Source: Hyphomicrobium sp. (GTDB lineage Bacteria > Pseudomonadota > Alphaproteobacteria > Rhizobiales > Hyphomicrobiaceae). From it: a stretch of 64,000 nucleotides of DNA. The stretch is from NCBI GenBank assembly GCA_030148725.1, contig JASBSU010000041.1, positions 1-64,000 on the forward strand, given 5' to 3'. The notes under the pieces were generated by a model. The model had not been told where the DNA came from and did no database searches. It saw nothing but the letters and a program-made list of their open reading frames with translations. Positions 18,454-27,185 of the stretch are shown here, in pieces (positions within the stretch are counted from its first letter, which is position 1; every line of letters starts with the position of its first letter). Both the position numbers and the translations under genes were made by a program.

Positions 18454-18483
18454 CTCCAGGGTTCAAGTGAATTGCCCCTGGAG
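18454..18483 (-). promoter_or_regulatory. Hairpin covering the Shine-Dalgarno of the FPPV gene
   Basis: CTCCAGGG (18454-18461) and CCCTGGAG (18476-18483) are perfect 8-bp inverted repeats with a 14-base loop. Read on the minus strand, the downstream arm contains GGAG, 6 bases from the start codon at 18447. Folding in the mRNA would hide the ribosome binding site. Confidence 0.5.
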
Positions 18484-18572
18484 TTTGCTCAGATCGCGTT
18501 GCTGCCGCTGTGCCATCGGGAACATCGCGCTCCTGACGGTATTGGTGCGCGACATGCATTTTCGGCAGGCCA

Positions 18573-19037
18573 TCAATGGTCGTGTGCGTGGCCCTGGTCG
18601 TGCATCTGAATAACGCCTTCGAATGTCGAGAGCAGCCGCACATGCGCGGCTGGCAGATTGTGCTCGGCGGCTTCTGTTTGGCGCGCCAACTCTTCCGCCG
18701 CGTCCGATGGCACACCGGCCTCTGCGAGCACCCTGGCCTGCTTCAAAGGATCGCCGCTACATAGGACGACTTTCCAAGCGCCGTCGCTTTTACGCAGAAG
18801 CGCGCGACCGCCGCGATCTCCCTGTGTCCAACCAGCGACCGCATGGTCGCCGACGACGACGACGGGGTCTACGATAAGCTTTGCGTCCGGCTTGTCCCAT
18901 GTGGAGGCCAATACGGCGCGTATGAGCGCTGCTTCGCCGCGCGCCGGCTGTTCGGCAGAGTGGATGGCGCCGGAAAGCACCATCCACGCCAGCATCGCCG
19001 ACGCTGTGTACGGGATTGGCCAAGCTCGACGAGGCAT
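18573..19037 (-). CDS. Copper-uptake-associated exported protein with His-rich tail
   Basis: A 154-residue protein starting MPRRAWPIPY with a hydrophobic export segment (ASAMLAWMVLSGAIHSAEQ). The body matches proteins usually annotated as copper uptake system-associated: AALIRAVLASTWDKPDAKL, VVVGDHAVAGWTQGDRGGRALLR and a conserved LCSGDPL. The last residues are His-rich (MHDQGHAHDH), fitting metal binding in the periplasm. The ATG at 19037 is 6 bases after the stop of the TonB receptor gene, so the two are translationally close and in one operon; a longer in-frame extension to 19388 overlaps the receptor and is rejected. Role in copper handling is inferred from this context. Confidence 0.8.
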   Translation of the reverse strand: MPRRAWPIPYTASAMLAWMVLSGAIHSAEQPARGEAALIRAVLASTWDKPDAKLIVDPVVVVGDHAVAGWTQGDRGGRALLRKSDGAWKVVLCSGDPLKQARVLAEAGVPSDAAEELARQTEAAEHNLPAAHVRLLSTFEGVIQMHDQGHAHDH

Positions 19038-19042
19038 TTTGA

Positions 19043-21283
19043 TCACCACTTGTATTGCACGCCGCTGTAGATCGCGCGGCCGGTGCCAGGGTTGAACAGC
19101 TCCGATGCGGCCGTCGCCGTTTCGGCAGACATCGTGGTTGATATGTAGCGCTCGTTGAAGAGATTGCGTCCTTCGATATAGCCGGACCACCCTGCGGCCT
19201 GCTCGTAACCGACCTTGAAGTTCACCAGCGCGTAGGGGTCTACTGTCAGCGTGTTGGCATTGTCGGCGTAGAAGGATTGCGGCATCCACTCCACGTTCGG
19301 ACCGGCGTAGAAGCCGTGCGCGTCCTTGTAGAGCACTTCGGCGCGCAGGTAATGCTGTGGCACACCCGGAAGGCGGTTGTTGCCCCACTTCGCATCGCCG
19401 TCGAAGAAGAAGTCGTTGTAGGTGTAAGTAAGGTTGAGCCAGAACCGATCCTCGCGAGAGAAGACAGATTTCAGGAACGCGAGCCCAACGCCAGCTTCAA
19501 TGCCTTGATGAACGGTGCGGTCAGCGTTGACGATGCCGCATGTGCCCGGTTGGTAGGTTGTCAGGCACTGGAACTCGTTTCGCAGTTCTGCACGGTACAG
19601 GGACACGTTCCAATTGAAGTCCGGCCGGCTGCCGCGTGTGCCAATCTCGAAGGTTGTTGCAGTCTGAGCTTTGAGGTTCGGATCAGGCGGCATCCCGTAC
19701 GAGACGGTATCGAACGTCGGAGCTTCGCCGCTGCGCGAGATGTTTGCGAACACCTGCCAGTGCCGATCGACGTCCCAGAGCAGGCCGCCTTTCGGGCTCC
19801 AGATATCAAACGAGCGGCGCCCGGAATCGTCGGGGTTGGTGTCGAAGCTGAAAGGCACGGAGGCGTCGTCGAAGAACCGGTCGCGCCGAGCCCGAACAGC
19901 ATGCGTGAACTGAACACCGGCGATGAGCGCCACGTCGGGCACCATATAAAAGCTGTTCTCGGCGTACGCGGAATAGTTCTCCGAGCTGTCCACGGTGGAC
20001 GCTGTCATCGCGCCCTTCACTGCGCCGGGGAGGTTATTGTATTCGTTGTAATCCATCTTGCCGTTGAGAACGTTGATGCCGGCGATGAACCGGTTGCGGA
20101 AGCCATTGATAAGCCGTTCATCGGTGGCGCGCGCGAAGGCGCCATAGTCGCGCACTTTGTAGTCGAGCCAGCGGTAGATCGGATGCATGACATGCCGATC
20201 GACGCCGAAGACGCCGAGTTCCACCAGCGTGTCGTCGAGACGCAGTGTGGTCTTATTGGCTACGCGGAGCGAGTCGATGTTGCGCTGCTGGTCCTGCAGC
20301 ACCCAGGCGGGATTGGCCTCCCGTGCTGTTTCGAGAGCCGCTTGCTTCGTCACCTCGCCGGGCAGGCGACCGCGCCACGTGTTCGCATTCACGTAAAAGC
20401 GCGTCTCGACATCCTCAGAGAGGCGATAGCCGAGGTTGGCGCTGAGGCGTTCCATATGGTTGTCGCTGTGGTCGCGATATCCATCTTCGCGCTGCGCAGA
20501 GAGGTTGATGAAGTAGTCGACGGGCCCTGATACGCCGCCCGCGCTCACAGCGCTCTTGAGATAGCCAAAGCTGCCAGCGTCAACGCGGGCACCGAACGCA
20601 TCGGCGTTGAAGCCGGTCGGCGTGACGAAGTTGATCGCTCCGCCGAGAGAATTTGCGCCATAGCGCAACGCATTGGCACCCTTGAAGACCTCGACATAGC
20701 GGTAGGCGGTCGGATCTATCTCGAACAGATCGAAGAGGCCGTCCGAGGTGTTGATCGGGATGCCGTCCATGAAGGCGTTGATGCCGCGGTTGCCGTAATT
20801 TCGCGTCAGGCCGGAGCCGCGGATCGACAAGCGTCCGTCAGGTCCCCATCGCGGCTCGACAATGACGCCGGGTACGGCGCCAAGGACGTCCTTGACGGTG
20901 TTGGCGGGGCCGTTCTTGAATTGTGTGTCGGGCACGACCTCTACGCCGCCCGGAATGCGCTGGATCTCGGCTGTCGCTTCGGTGGTATTGGGGACCGACA
21001 AGCTGCCGGATCGCTGCGTGGCAATGCCGCTGTCTGGCTGGCCGGATGCGGGTGTCGGTGTGGCGCTCGGTGCAGCCGCCGCCGCTGCCATCGGTGCATT
21101 TGCCTTTTTACTGGCGCTCTTTTTCTTGGCTTTCGGTTTTGCCGGTACTGCGGATTGCTCCACCACGACGGCTGGTAACGGCGTTGCTTCAGGCTTTGCA
21201 TCCTGTGCAGCAACCTCAACTGTCGTTGCGCTGACGACTAGCGCGGCGGCACAGACCAGCCGCGCCCTGGTACTCCGGTACAT
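19043..21283 (-). CDS. TonB-dependent receptor, probably for copper
   Basis: A 746-residue outer-membrane receptor. Signal peptide (LVCAAALVVSATTVEVAAQ), then a Lys/Ala/Pro-rich periplasmic extension (about 25-75), the plug domain (VEVVPDTQFKNGPANTVKDV, RWGPDGRLSIRGSGLTRNYG), and a 22-strand-type barrel ending in an aromatic residue (SGVQYKW), the usual assembly signal. There is no N-terminal signalling (secretin-like) domain. It is flanked by a DUF2946-like gene and a copper-uptake-associated gene, a grouping seen in copper import loci, so copper or a copper chelate is the likeliest substrate. Other metals or siderophores cannot be excluded from sequence. Confidence 0.9.
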   Translation of the reverse strand: MYRSTRARLVCAAALVVSATTVEVAAQDAKPEATPLPAVVVEQSAVPAKPKAKKKSASKKANAPMAAAAAAPSATPTPASGQPDSGIATQRSGSLSVPNTTEATAEIQRIPGGVEVVPDTQFKNGPANTVKDVLGAVPGVIVEPRWGPDGRLSIRGSGLTRNYGNRGINAFMDGIPINTSDGLFDLFEIDPTAYRYVEVFKGANALRYGANSLGGAINFVTPTGFNADAFGARVDAGSFGYLKSAVSAGGVSGPVDYFINLSAQREDGYRDHSDNHMERLSANLGYRLSEDVETRFYVNANTWRGRLPGEVTKQAALETAREANPAWVLQDQQRNIDSLRVANKTTLRLDDTLVELGVFGVDRHVMHPIYRWLDYKVRDYGAFARATDERLINGFRNRFIAGINVLNGKMDYNEYNNLPGAVKGAMTASTVDSSENYSAYAENSFYMVPDVALIAGVQFTHAVRARRDRFFDDASVPFSFDTNPDDSGRRSFDIWSPKGGLLWDVDRHWQVFANISRSGEAPTFDTVSYGMPPDPNLKAQTATTFEIGTRGSRPDFNWNVSLYRAELRNEFQCLTTYQPGTCGIVNADRTVHQGIEAGVGLAFLKSVFSREDRFWLNLTYTYNDFFFDGDAKWGNNRLPGVPQHYLRAEVLYKDAHGFYAGPNVEWMPQSFYADNANTLTVDPYALVNFKVGYEQAAGWSGYIEGRNLFNERYISTTMSAETATAASELFNPGTGRAIYSGVQYKW

Positions 21284-21405
21284 GAACTCGAACTCCGAAT
21301 ACGCTCACGATGCGCAGCCGCTTTCGAAAAGCGCTGCGTGGTGGAATGTTGCAGAAATTGTTTGGGGCTGCACTTTAGAGAATGCAGCGACGCGCAGTAT
21401 TCGCC

Positions 21406-21786
21406 TTAGGCTCCGAGCGGAGGGCCTCGGGCGGATGCAGAGCCGCCGACATCTGATAGGCGGACATTCGGCGATTGCGGGAGGGGAAACGCTGTCGCCG
21501 TCGGGAAGCTGACCGGCAACACGATGCTCGCCGGCAGAGCCGCGGCCACGGGTGCAGATGATGCGTATGCGCACACCCCCGCGTCGTAGCGGCTGTCGGC
21601 CGGCTTCGCCGGGTTGCCATGAGCGTCGAGGGTGATCGTCTCCGAGCCGTGGCCGGTGCAGAGAACGACGGTGAACGTACCGCTCTCCGCATTCGGTCCA
21701 AGCATCACGCCAGGCGCGAGAAGGCTGCGCAGGATGAGCGCGAACGCTATGAAAATGTGGAGACGGGAACGCACCAGACACCTCAC
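21406..21786 (-). CDS. DUF2946-like small exported protein
   Basis: A 126-residue protein with an N-terminal hydrophobic segment (LHIFIAFALILRSLLAPGVML) and a short domain with VVLCTGHGSETITLDAHG and a later AGVCAYAS, the sparse Cys pattern of DUF2946 proteins, which often sit beside copper-related TonB receptors. The frame begins at a GTG at 21786; another GTG at 21774 with GAGG 6 bases upstream is an equally good start. It is first in a probable operon with the receptor and the copper-uptake-associated protein. Confidence 0.65.
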   Translation of the reverse strand: MRCLVRSRLHIFIAFALILRSLLAPGVMLGPNAESGTFTVVLCTGHGSETITLDAHGNPAKPADSRYDAGVCAYASSAPVAAALPASIVLPVSFPTATAFPLPQSPNVRLSDVGGSASARGPPLGA

Positions 21787-22016
21787 CGCTTTCAGCGATA
21801 AGTGGCCGGTTGGTGCCGATCAACTCGGTTTGGTCCCAGGGGGCAATTTGCTCAATTTACCTGTTGCTGCCCCGTCACGCGCGGCCCGGTGGTCGTCGAC
21901 GGCGCGTTGGCAAAGGCGCACGGGTCTAGTTCCCGCACGCGACGCTTACCGAGCAGGGCGCTGCGGCTCGCGGCGGGAGCTTCGCACCGATTTGAGGTAT
22001 CGCGGCCCCGGCGTCC

Positions 22017-22991
22017 TCAAGTCACTGTCGTTGCGCGCCCGACGCCGAAGCGATGACGGTAGTCGCTTGGCGACAGACCCAAGATGCGCTGGAAGAGCCT
22101 GCGGAACGCGCTGGTGTCCTCGTAACCGACCGAGTACGCGATCTGATCGACGGGGCGCTTGGTGAATTCGAGCAGCTCGCGCGCTTTGCCAATGCGCAGA
22201 TGCTGCGTGTACTCCGTGGGGGTGAGCCCGGTAGCAGCCTTGAAGCGGCGCAGAAACGTGCGTTCCTCCATGCCGGCTCTCTTCGCCATCGCGCTTGCAG
22301 TAACGGCACGCCCTTCCTTCGCCTGCAGCCAGTGCTGGATTTTGAGAATAGCCTCGTCGCCATGATTGAGGCGGGGCGCAAAGCTGCTGTAATGGCGCTG
22401 TTCTCGGCCGGCTGAATCGATCAGCAGGAACCGGCCCGTTTCGACCATTGTGGTCGAGCCGTAGATTCTATCGACGATGCGCATGCCGAGGTCGGTCCAC
22501 GCCATCAGTCCCCCGGCGGTGATGATCTCTCCGTCTTCGATGACAATTTTATCTGTATCGAGCCTGACTTCCGGGAAACGATCGCGGAACTGGTCGGCGA
22601 AAGCCCAATGCGTCGTTGCAGGACGACCATCGAGGAGGCCGGTTTCAGCCAATATGAACACGCCGCCGCAGTTCGCCGCCAGCACGGCGCCTTTGCGGTG
22701 CCTGTCGCCGAGCCAATGCACATATGGCAGCGACTCTGCGGAACTCGCGGGCCCGGTGAGGCGCCCCGGAATGACGGCGATGTCGGGGTGGCGCTTGGGA
22801 GCGTTCGGATGCGTGTCGTAGCATCTCCCGATGCGGCCCGTTTCGTTGCGCCAGTGACTGATCCGCAGCGGCGGACCGCCGCGTTTGACCGATATATCGC
22901 TGGCAACCTGCAGTAAATCCGTCATGCCATACACCATAGCCTTCTGGCATCCGGTGTAGAGGAGCAACCCAACCTCTGCTTTGGGCGTCAT
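22017..22991 (-). CDS. GlxA-type transcriptional regulator (DJ-1/PfpI plus AraC)
   Basis: A 324-residue regulator. The N-terminal half (about 5-175) is a DJ-1/PfpI-like amidotransferase-fold sensor (EVGLLLYTGCQKAMVYGMTD, AVLAANCGGVFILAETGLL, TTHWAFADQF). The C-terminal half (about 215-315) is an AraC-type double helix-turn-helix (RAGMEERTFLRRFKAATGL and VDQIAYSVGYEDTSAFRRLF). The start at MTPKAEV was chosen because the sensor domain begins there; the longer frame runs into the divergent gene. It is transcribed away from the hydrolase operon at 23133, so that operon is its probable target. Confidence 0.88.
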   Translation of the reverse strand: MTPKAEVGLLLYTGCQKAMVYGMTDLLQVASDISVKRGGPPLRISHWRNETGRIGRCYDTHPNAPKRHPDIAVIPGRLTGPASSAESLPYVHWLGDRHRKGAVLAANCGGVFILAETGLLDGRPATTHWAFADQFRDRFPEVRLDTDKIVIEDGEIITAGGLMAWTDLGMRIVDRIYGSTTMVETGRFLLIDSAGREQRHYSSFAPRLNHGDEAILKIQHWLQAKEGRAVTASAMAKRAGMEERTFLRRFKAATGLTPTEYTQHLRIGKARELLEFTKRPVDQIAYSVGYEDTSAFRRLFQRILGLSPSDYRHRFGVGRATTVT

Positions 22992-23022
22992 AGGCCGAGA
23001 AGTCTTCACGCTCGCGGGTTCC

Positions 23023-23057
23023 TGTCGGATTCGGCACGCTAAATGTCGGAACTGACA
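23023..23057. promoter_or_regulatory. Direct repeats, candidate GlxA-type operator
   Basis: TGTCGGATTCGGCA (23023-23036) and TGTCGGAACTGACA (23044-23057) are related 14-mers spaced exactly 21 bases, two helical turns, in the region between the regulator and the hydrolase operon. AraC-type proteins commonly bind direct repeats with this spacing. Confidence 0.45.
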
Positions 23058-23132
23058 GTCCCGAAACTGCCCCATCTCACGTAACTCTTCAATTAAACGA
23101 GACAGCCGATTCCGACCGTCAGGAGATTCCTC

Positions 23133-23969
23133 ATGAGCACGATTACGACCAAGGATGGCGTAGAGATCTATTTCAAGGATTGGGGTCCCAAAGACGCTCA
23201 ACCACTCGTGTTCCATCATGGGTGGCCCCTGACGGCCGACGACTGGGACAATCAGCTCCTCTACTTCGTGGACAAAGGCTATCGCGTCGTCGCTCACGAC
23301 CGTCGCGGGCACGGGCGGTCCAGCCAGGTCAGCGACGGTCACGACATGGACCACTATGCTGCCGACACGAGTGCCGTGGTCGAGCATCTCGATCTGAAGA
23401 ATGCCGTGCACATCGGCCACTCGACAGGAGGTGGTCAGGCGACCCGCTATGTCGCGCGCTACGGCCAGCCGCAGGGGCGAGTTGCCAAGCTGGTGCTGAT
23501 TGGTGCCGTGCCGCCGCTAATGCTCAAGACCGCAGCCAATCCCGGTGGACTCCCGATCGATGCCTTCGACGGCTTGCGCAAGCAGCTCGCCGACAATCGC
23601 TCCCAGTTCTATTTCGACCTGCCCTCTGGTCCCTTCTACGGCTTCAATCGAGCGGGCGCCACGAAGTCGGACGCGATCATTCATAACTGGTGGCGCCAGG
23701 GCATGATGGGCGGGGCCAAAGCTCACTACGATGGCATCAAGGCATTCTCGGAGACCGACTTCACAGAGGATCTGAAGGTCATCGAAGTGCCGACGTTCGT
23801 CATGCATGGAGACGACGACCAGATCGTGCCGATTGGGGCATCCGCTCTGCTCTCCATCAAGCTGCTGAAGAACGGCAAGCTGAAGGTCTACGAGAAGTTC
23901 CCGCACGGGATGGCAACGACCCACGCCGATGTCATCAACGCGGACCTGCTGGCATTCATCCAGAGCTGA
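23133..23969 (+). CDS. Alpha/beta hydrolase, non-haem chloroperoxidase type
   Basis: A 278-residue cytoplasmic alpha/beta hydrolase. Seen: oxyanion region [13 protein letters not shown], strand-turn [14 protein letters not shown], nucleophile elbow GHSTGGG (Ser about 97), late Asp in [11 protein letters not shown] and the final His in [10 protein letters not shown]. This set is typical of the cofactor-free haloperoxidase/perhydrolase subgroup, which makes peracids and can act as an esterase. The physiological substrate is unknown. GGAG before the ATG supports the start. First gene of a probable three-gene operon divergent from the GlxA-type regulator. Confidence 0.9.
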   Translation: MSTITTKDGVEIYFKDWGPKDAQPLVFHHGWPLTADDWDNQLLYFVDKGYRVVAHDRRGHGRSSQVSDGHDMDHYAADTSAVVEHLDLKNAVHIGHSTGGGQATRYVARYGQPQGRVAKLVLIGAVPPLMLKTAANPGGLPIDAFDGLRKQLADNRSQFYFDLPSGPFYGFNRAGATKSDAIIHNWWRQGMMGGAKAHYDGIKAFSETDFTEDLKVIEVPTFVMHGDDDQIVPIGASALLSIKLLKNGKLKVYEKFPHGMATTHADVINADLLAFIQS

Positions 23970-24021
23970 CCGCCGCGCCGCGAGTGTTGTCTTCGTTTCA
24001 CGCTAGAGCCGGAGGGTCGTC

Positions 24022-24765
24022 ATGAAAGTTGTGATCATCGGCGGTACCGGCCTCATCGGTCGGAAACTCGCTGAAAATCTGCAAGCCCAGGGTCTTACGG
24101 TCATCGCTGCGTCGCCCTCAAAGGGCGTCGACAGCGTGACCGGCGTGGGGCTGGGCGAAGCATTGGAAGGGGCCGATGTCATCGTTGATGTCTCAAACTC
24201 TCCATCGTTTGAAGAAAGCGCCGTTCTCGAATTCTTTCGCCGTTCGACCACCAATCTTCTCGCGACGGCGAAGGCTGCAGGCGTGAAACACTACGTTGCC
24301 CTGTCAGTCGTCGGCGCCGAACGCATCCACGACAGTCCATATCTGCGGGCCAAGAATGTGCAGGAATCGCTGATTGCTGCGGGTGATGTGCCCTTCACGA
24401 TTGTGCGCGCAACTCAGTTTTTCGAGTTTATGGACGCGATTGCCGGTACTTCCACTGCCGATGGTTCAGTGCGCTTGCCAACAGCGAAGTTCCAGCCTGT
24501 GGCAGCTGCTGACGTTGCCGCGACGCTGGCGCGCATCGTCACGGAAGCTCCCAAAAATGGCGCGCTGGAACTCGCCGGGCCTGAGGCATCGACCGTCGCG
24601 GGGTTTGTAAAGCGATACCTAGAACTCAAAGGTGACGCTCGCAACGTCGTTGCGGACGAGAGCGCCAAATACTTTGGCGCTGCGTTGGACCAGCATGGGC
24701 TTGCACCCGCCGCTGAGTTTATTACCGCGCCGACGCGGCTTTCGGACTGGCTGCGCGCAACTTGA
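24022..24765 (+). CDS. NmrA-like NAD(P)-binding oxidoreductase
   Basis: A 247-residue Rossmann-fold protein with the N-terminal dinucleotide motif KVVIIGGTGLIGRKLAENL (GGTGLIG) and conserved segments VKHYVALSVVGAER and VPFTIVRATQFFEF. This places it in the atypical SDR/NmrA group (NAD(P)H-sensing or quinone-reductase-like). A catalytic YxxxK is not clear. GGAGG at 24011-24015 supports the start. It follows the hydrolase gene by 52 bases. Confidence 0.85.
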   Translation: MKVVIIGGTGLIGRKLAENLQAQGLTVIAASPSKGVDSVTGVGLGEALEGADVIVDVSNSPSFEESAVLEFFRRSTTNLLATAKAAGVKHYVALSVVGAERIHDSPYLRAKNVQESLIAAGDVPFTIVRATQFFEFMDAIAGTSTADGSVRLPTAKFQPVAAADVAATLARIVTEAPKNGALELAGPEASTVAGFVKRYLELKGDARNVVADESAKYFGAALDQHGLAPAAEFITAPTRLSDWLRAT

Positions 24766-24791
24766 AGCCATCACATCACGGGAAATCCGAT

Positions 24792-25208
24792 ATGCGCAAA
24801 CATGCATTCCTGCTGGCTGCCGCCGCGGCTCTTCTCTCGACTGCATCCATTGCACACGAGACGATCGCTCCCGGCGCAAAGGTTTCGGTCGTGCACGATC
24901 AGCCGTTGCCGAATGTTCCGGGCAAGAGTTTGCGCGCGGTGCTGGTTGAATATGAGCCTGGCGCGGGGTCGCCGTCGCATCGGCATCCAACATCGGCGTT
25001 CATTTATGCTCGCGTCCTGGAGGGTGCGATTCGCAGCAAGGTGAACGACGAGCCGGAACGTACCTATCGGGCCGGGGAAGCCTGGACCGAAAAGCCGGGC
25101 GACCACCACCAAGTGAGTCATAACGCCAGCGAAACCGAGCCGGCTAAGCTGCTCGCGATCTTCGTCGTCGACACCGATGAGCGGAAGATCGTCATCCCAG
25201 ATAATTGA
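24792..25208 (+). CDS. Exported cupin-domain protein
   Basis: A 138-residue protein with a signal peptide (AFLLAAAAALLSTASIAHE). Cupin motif 1 is SPSHRHPTSAFIYARVLEGAIRS and motif 2 is EKPGDHHQVSHNAS, giving the His-rich metal site. Third gene of the presumed operon with the haloperoxidase-like hydrolase and the NmrA-like protein. Similar hydrolase-reductase-cupin sets occur in proteobacteria as detoxification or oxidative-stress clusters; the reaction here is unknown. Confidence 0.85.
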   Translation: MRKHAFLLAAAAALLSTASIAHETIAPGAKVSVVHDQPLPNVPGKSLRAVLVEYEPGAGSPSHRHPTSAFIYARVLEGAIRSKVNDEPERTYRAGEAWTEKPGDHHQVSHNASETEPAKLLAIFVVDTDERKIVIPDN

Positions 25209-25294
25209 GAACGGTTGCCGGCGCTGGTGGTCCGGGAGCAGAGGGACTGAGGCGTCGATCTTATCGATCGACGCCGGTTCTCGCAGGAGAAGGA

Positions 25295-25681
25295 CTAGTC
25301 CAGCTTCGCGTAGGCTTCGATTTCCACCTTCTGCCAGGAACGCAGCATCGATGTGACTTGGACCAGCGTGCTCGCGGGGCGAATTTCGCCGAAGAATTCG
25401 CGGTGCGCGCGGGCGACGAGGTCGGCATCGGAGATATCACGCAGATAGACGACCGTTCGCACGACTTCCTGAAGAGATGCGCCGGCGTCCTTCAAAGCCT
25501 TGTCGATGATCTCGAGAGCCGCTTTGGCTTGCTCGTACGCGTCGCCCTTTTCATGCGTGACGGGCGCACATGTGCCTGAGACGTGGATATCGGTTCCCAC
25601 GCGGACGGCGCGCGAATAGCCGAAGATGTCCTCATAGGCGCCGCCGGACGATATGTTGTGGCGCGTCATAGTTCTGGGCAC
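25295..25681 (-). CDS. RidA/YjgF-family protein
   Basis: A 128-residue Rid-family protein. Members hydrolyse reactive enamine/imine intermediates released by PLP enzymes or amine oxidases, acting as trimers. Seen: YSRAVRVGTDIHVSGTCAP, ALEIIDKALKDAGASLQEVVRTVVYLRDI and the Arg-containing EIRPASTLVQV segment. The GTG start at 25681 is preferred over ATG 25669 because AAGGGAG lies 9 bases upstream. It is downstream of and in the same direction as an FAD amine-oxidase-like gene, which makes imine products, so removal of those imines is its likely job. Confidence 0.9.
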   Translation of the reverse strand: MPRTMTRHNISSGGAYEDIFGYSRAVRVGTDIHVSGTCAPVTHEKGDAYEQAKAALEIIDKALKDAGASLQEVVRTVVYLRDISDADLVARAHREFFGEIRPASTLVQVTSMLRSWQKVEIEAYAKLD

Positions 25682-25700
25682 TGGTTTTTTCTCCCTTCGT

Positions 25701-27038
25701 TTATTGGTTCAAAGCATCGCGCAGGCGATACCAAGTCTCGACGATCGGAACGGCTTGCTTGGCGATCGGATGGGCTGGGAAAGCCGGAAAGCTCAGATCG
25801 TCGAAGGCTGTTTGTCCGTCCTTCTTGCCGAGCAGGCGGAGCGCGATCTTCTGTCCGAAGTATGTGGCGCGGGAGACGCCCGTGCCGCAGTAGCCGAGCG
25901 CGTAATGGATGCCGGAAGCTGTGCAGCCGAGGTGCGGGATCTCGTCGTACGTGTAGCCGATGAGGCCGCTCCAGGCGTGCGTGATGGGGACTTCGGCGAA
26001 GTCGGGAAATACACGCAGCATGTCGGAGGCGAGATGGCTGTACGCGCGCGGGCTTTTCTCCGCGGCGAGGCGGCCGACGCGACCGCCCCATATGATGCGT
26101 CGCGCGCCAGGGGCCAGTCGGAAATAGGAGAACACCCGGTTCGTGTTGCCGTAAACACGGCGTTTCGGCAGCAGCCGATCAACGACAGCGGCGTCGATCT
26201 CTCCTGTTGCGATGAGCCCTGACCCGACCGGTACGATGCGCGGTTTCAACTCGCGCACAAGTGCGCCCGTGTAGCCGTTGGTGGCGATGATCACGTTGCG
26301 TGCCCGCGTCGTGCCGCGCGCGGTTTTCACGGTGAAGCCGCTTCCGTCTCGCACTATGTCGATGACTTCGGCTCCACCGACGATGCGCCCACCCTTTTCG
26401 GTGACCCGGCGCGCCAGTCCGGCATGATAGCGTCCGGGATGCAGCGATGCATCATTGGGCAACACCGACCCGCCGAAGAACATGTCGGCGCCGATCTCGC
26501 TGCTCTGTTCGGCGCGCGGAACCATGAAACTCTCAACGCCTGCGAATTTGCGCAGGTCCTCCATGTCACGTGCCATCGCCTCGTAATGCTGTGGCTGGAT
26601 GGCAGCTCGAAACCGCCCGCAACGCTGAAAATCGCAGTTGATCTGTTCCTTGGCGATGAGCTGCTCGATGTATTCGAGCATGCGCGTTCCCTCGCGGAGC
26701 AACGCGATCGCCTTCGTCTCACCGCGCAACTCGATCAGCTTTCGAACGCGGAATTTTTGATTTCCGCTGCCGACCTGGCCTCCGTTGCGCGTGCTCGCGC
26801 CGAAGCCGGGATGATCCTTATCGAAGACGACGGCGTTGCGGGCGTTGTCGAGCAGCGTATTGGCGGCAGATAAGCCCGTGAAGCCCGAGCCAACGATCGC
26901 CACATCGCATTTCTTCGGAACGTCTGCGGTCGCGGGGTCGCGAGGTGCCTCGTCCCACCAGTACGGCTGGTATTTGATGCCGGTATCGCCTCGGTAGCCG
27001 CCTGCCGCGAGCTCGCGCGCTGTGATGATCTCCCGCAT
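25701..27038 (-). CDS. FAD-dependent amine oxidase, PuuB-like
   Basis: A 445-residue DAO-family flavoprotein. The FAD motif is VAIVGSGFTGLSAANTLLDN (about 46-65), with HPGFGASTRNGGQVGSGNQK following, and a C-terminal segment HLGCTASGIHYALGYCGTGVSRATYFG that closes the FAD site. The N-terminal YQPYWWDEAP and overall length resemble gamma-glutamylputrescine oxidase and related enzymes, which oxidise a primary amine to an aldehyde with H2O2. The exact substrate is not set by sequence. With RidA, a cupin-type regulator and an APC permease alongside, an amine or amino-acid uptake and breakdown unit is likely. Confidence 0.85.
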   Translation of the reverse strand: MREIITARELAAGGYRGDTGIKYQPYWWDEAPRDPATADVPKKCDVAIVGSGFTGLSAANTLLDNARNAVVFDKDHPGFGASTRNGGQVGSGNQKFRVRKLIELRGETKAIALLREGTRMLEYIEQLIAKEQINCDFQRCGRFRAAIQPQHYEAMARDMEDLRKFAGVESFMVPRAEQSSEIGADMFFGGSVLPNDASLHPGRYHAGLARRVTEKGGRIVGGAEVIDIVRDGSGFTVKTARGTTRARNVIIATNGYTGALVRELKPRIVPVGSGLIATGEIDAAVVDRLLPKRRVYGNTNRVFSYFRLAPGARRIIWGGRVGRLAAEKSPRAYSHLASDMLRVFPDFAEVPITHAWSGLIGYTYDEIPHLGCTASGIHYALGYCGTGVSRATYFGQKIALRLLGKKDGQTAFDDLSFPAFPAHPIAKQAVPIVETWYRLRDALNQ

Positions 27039-27091
27039 ATTTGCTGCATCGTCCCCGACGTTCGCCGACTGCGCGGCAAACTACAAAAGAG

Positions 27092-27106
27092 TTGCACTAG
27101 ATGCAA
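27092..27106. promoter_or_regulatory. Operator-like palindrome before the oxidase gene
   Basis: TTGCACTAGATGCAA, a perfect TTGCA-N5-TGCAA inverted repeat 54 bases upstream of the oxidase start. The same 15-bp pattern recurs three times before the permease gene (27959-28018), so it is the likely binding site of the XRE-cupin regulator encoded between them. Confidence 0.6.
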
Positions 27107-27185
27107 TCTTGTTGTGCAGCATGAAATATATCGCGCGCCATGGTCGCAGCCACGCAACGGGGCGTTGAGCGCGTGGTTTGGACTG

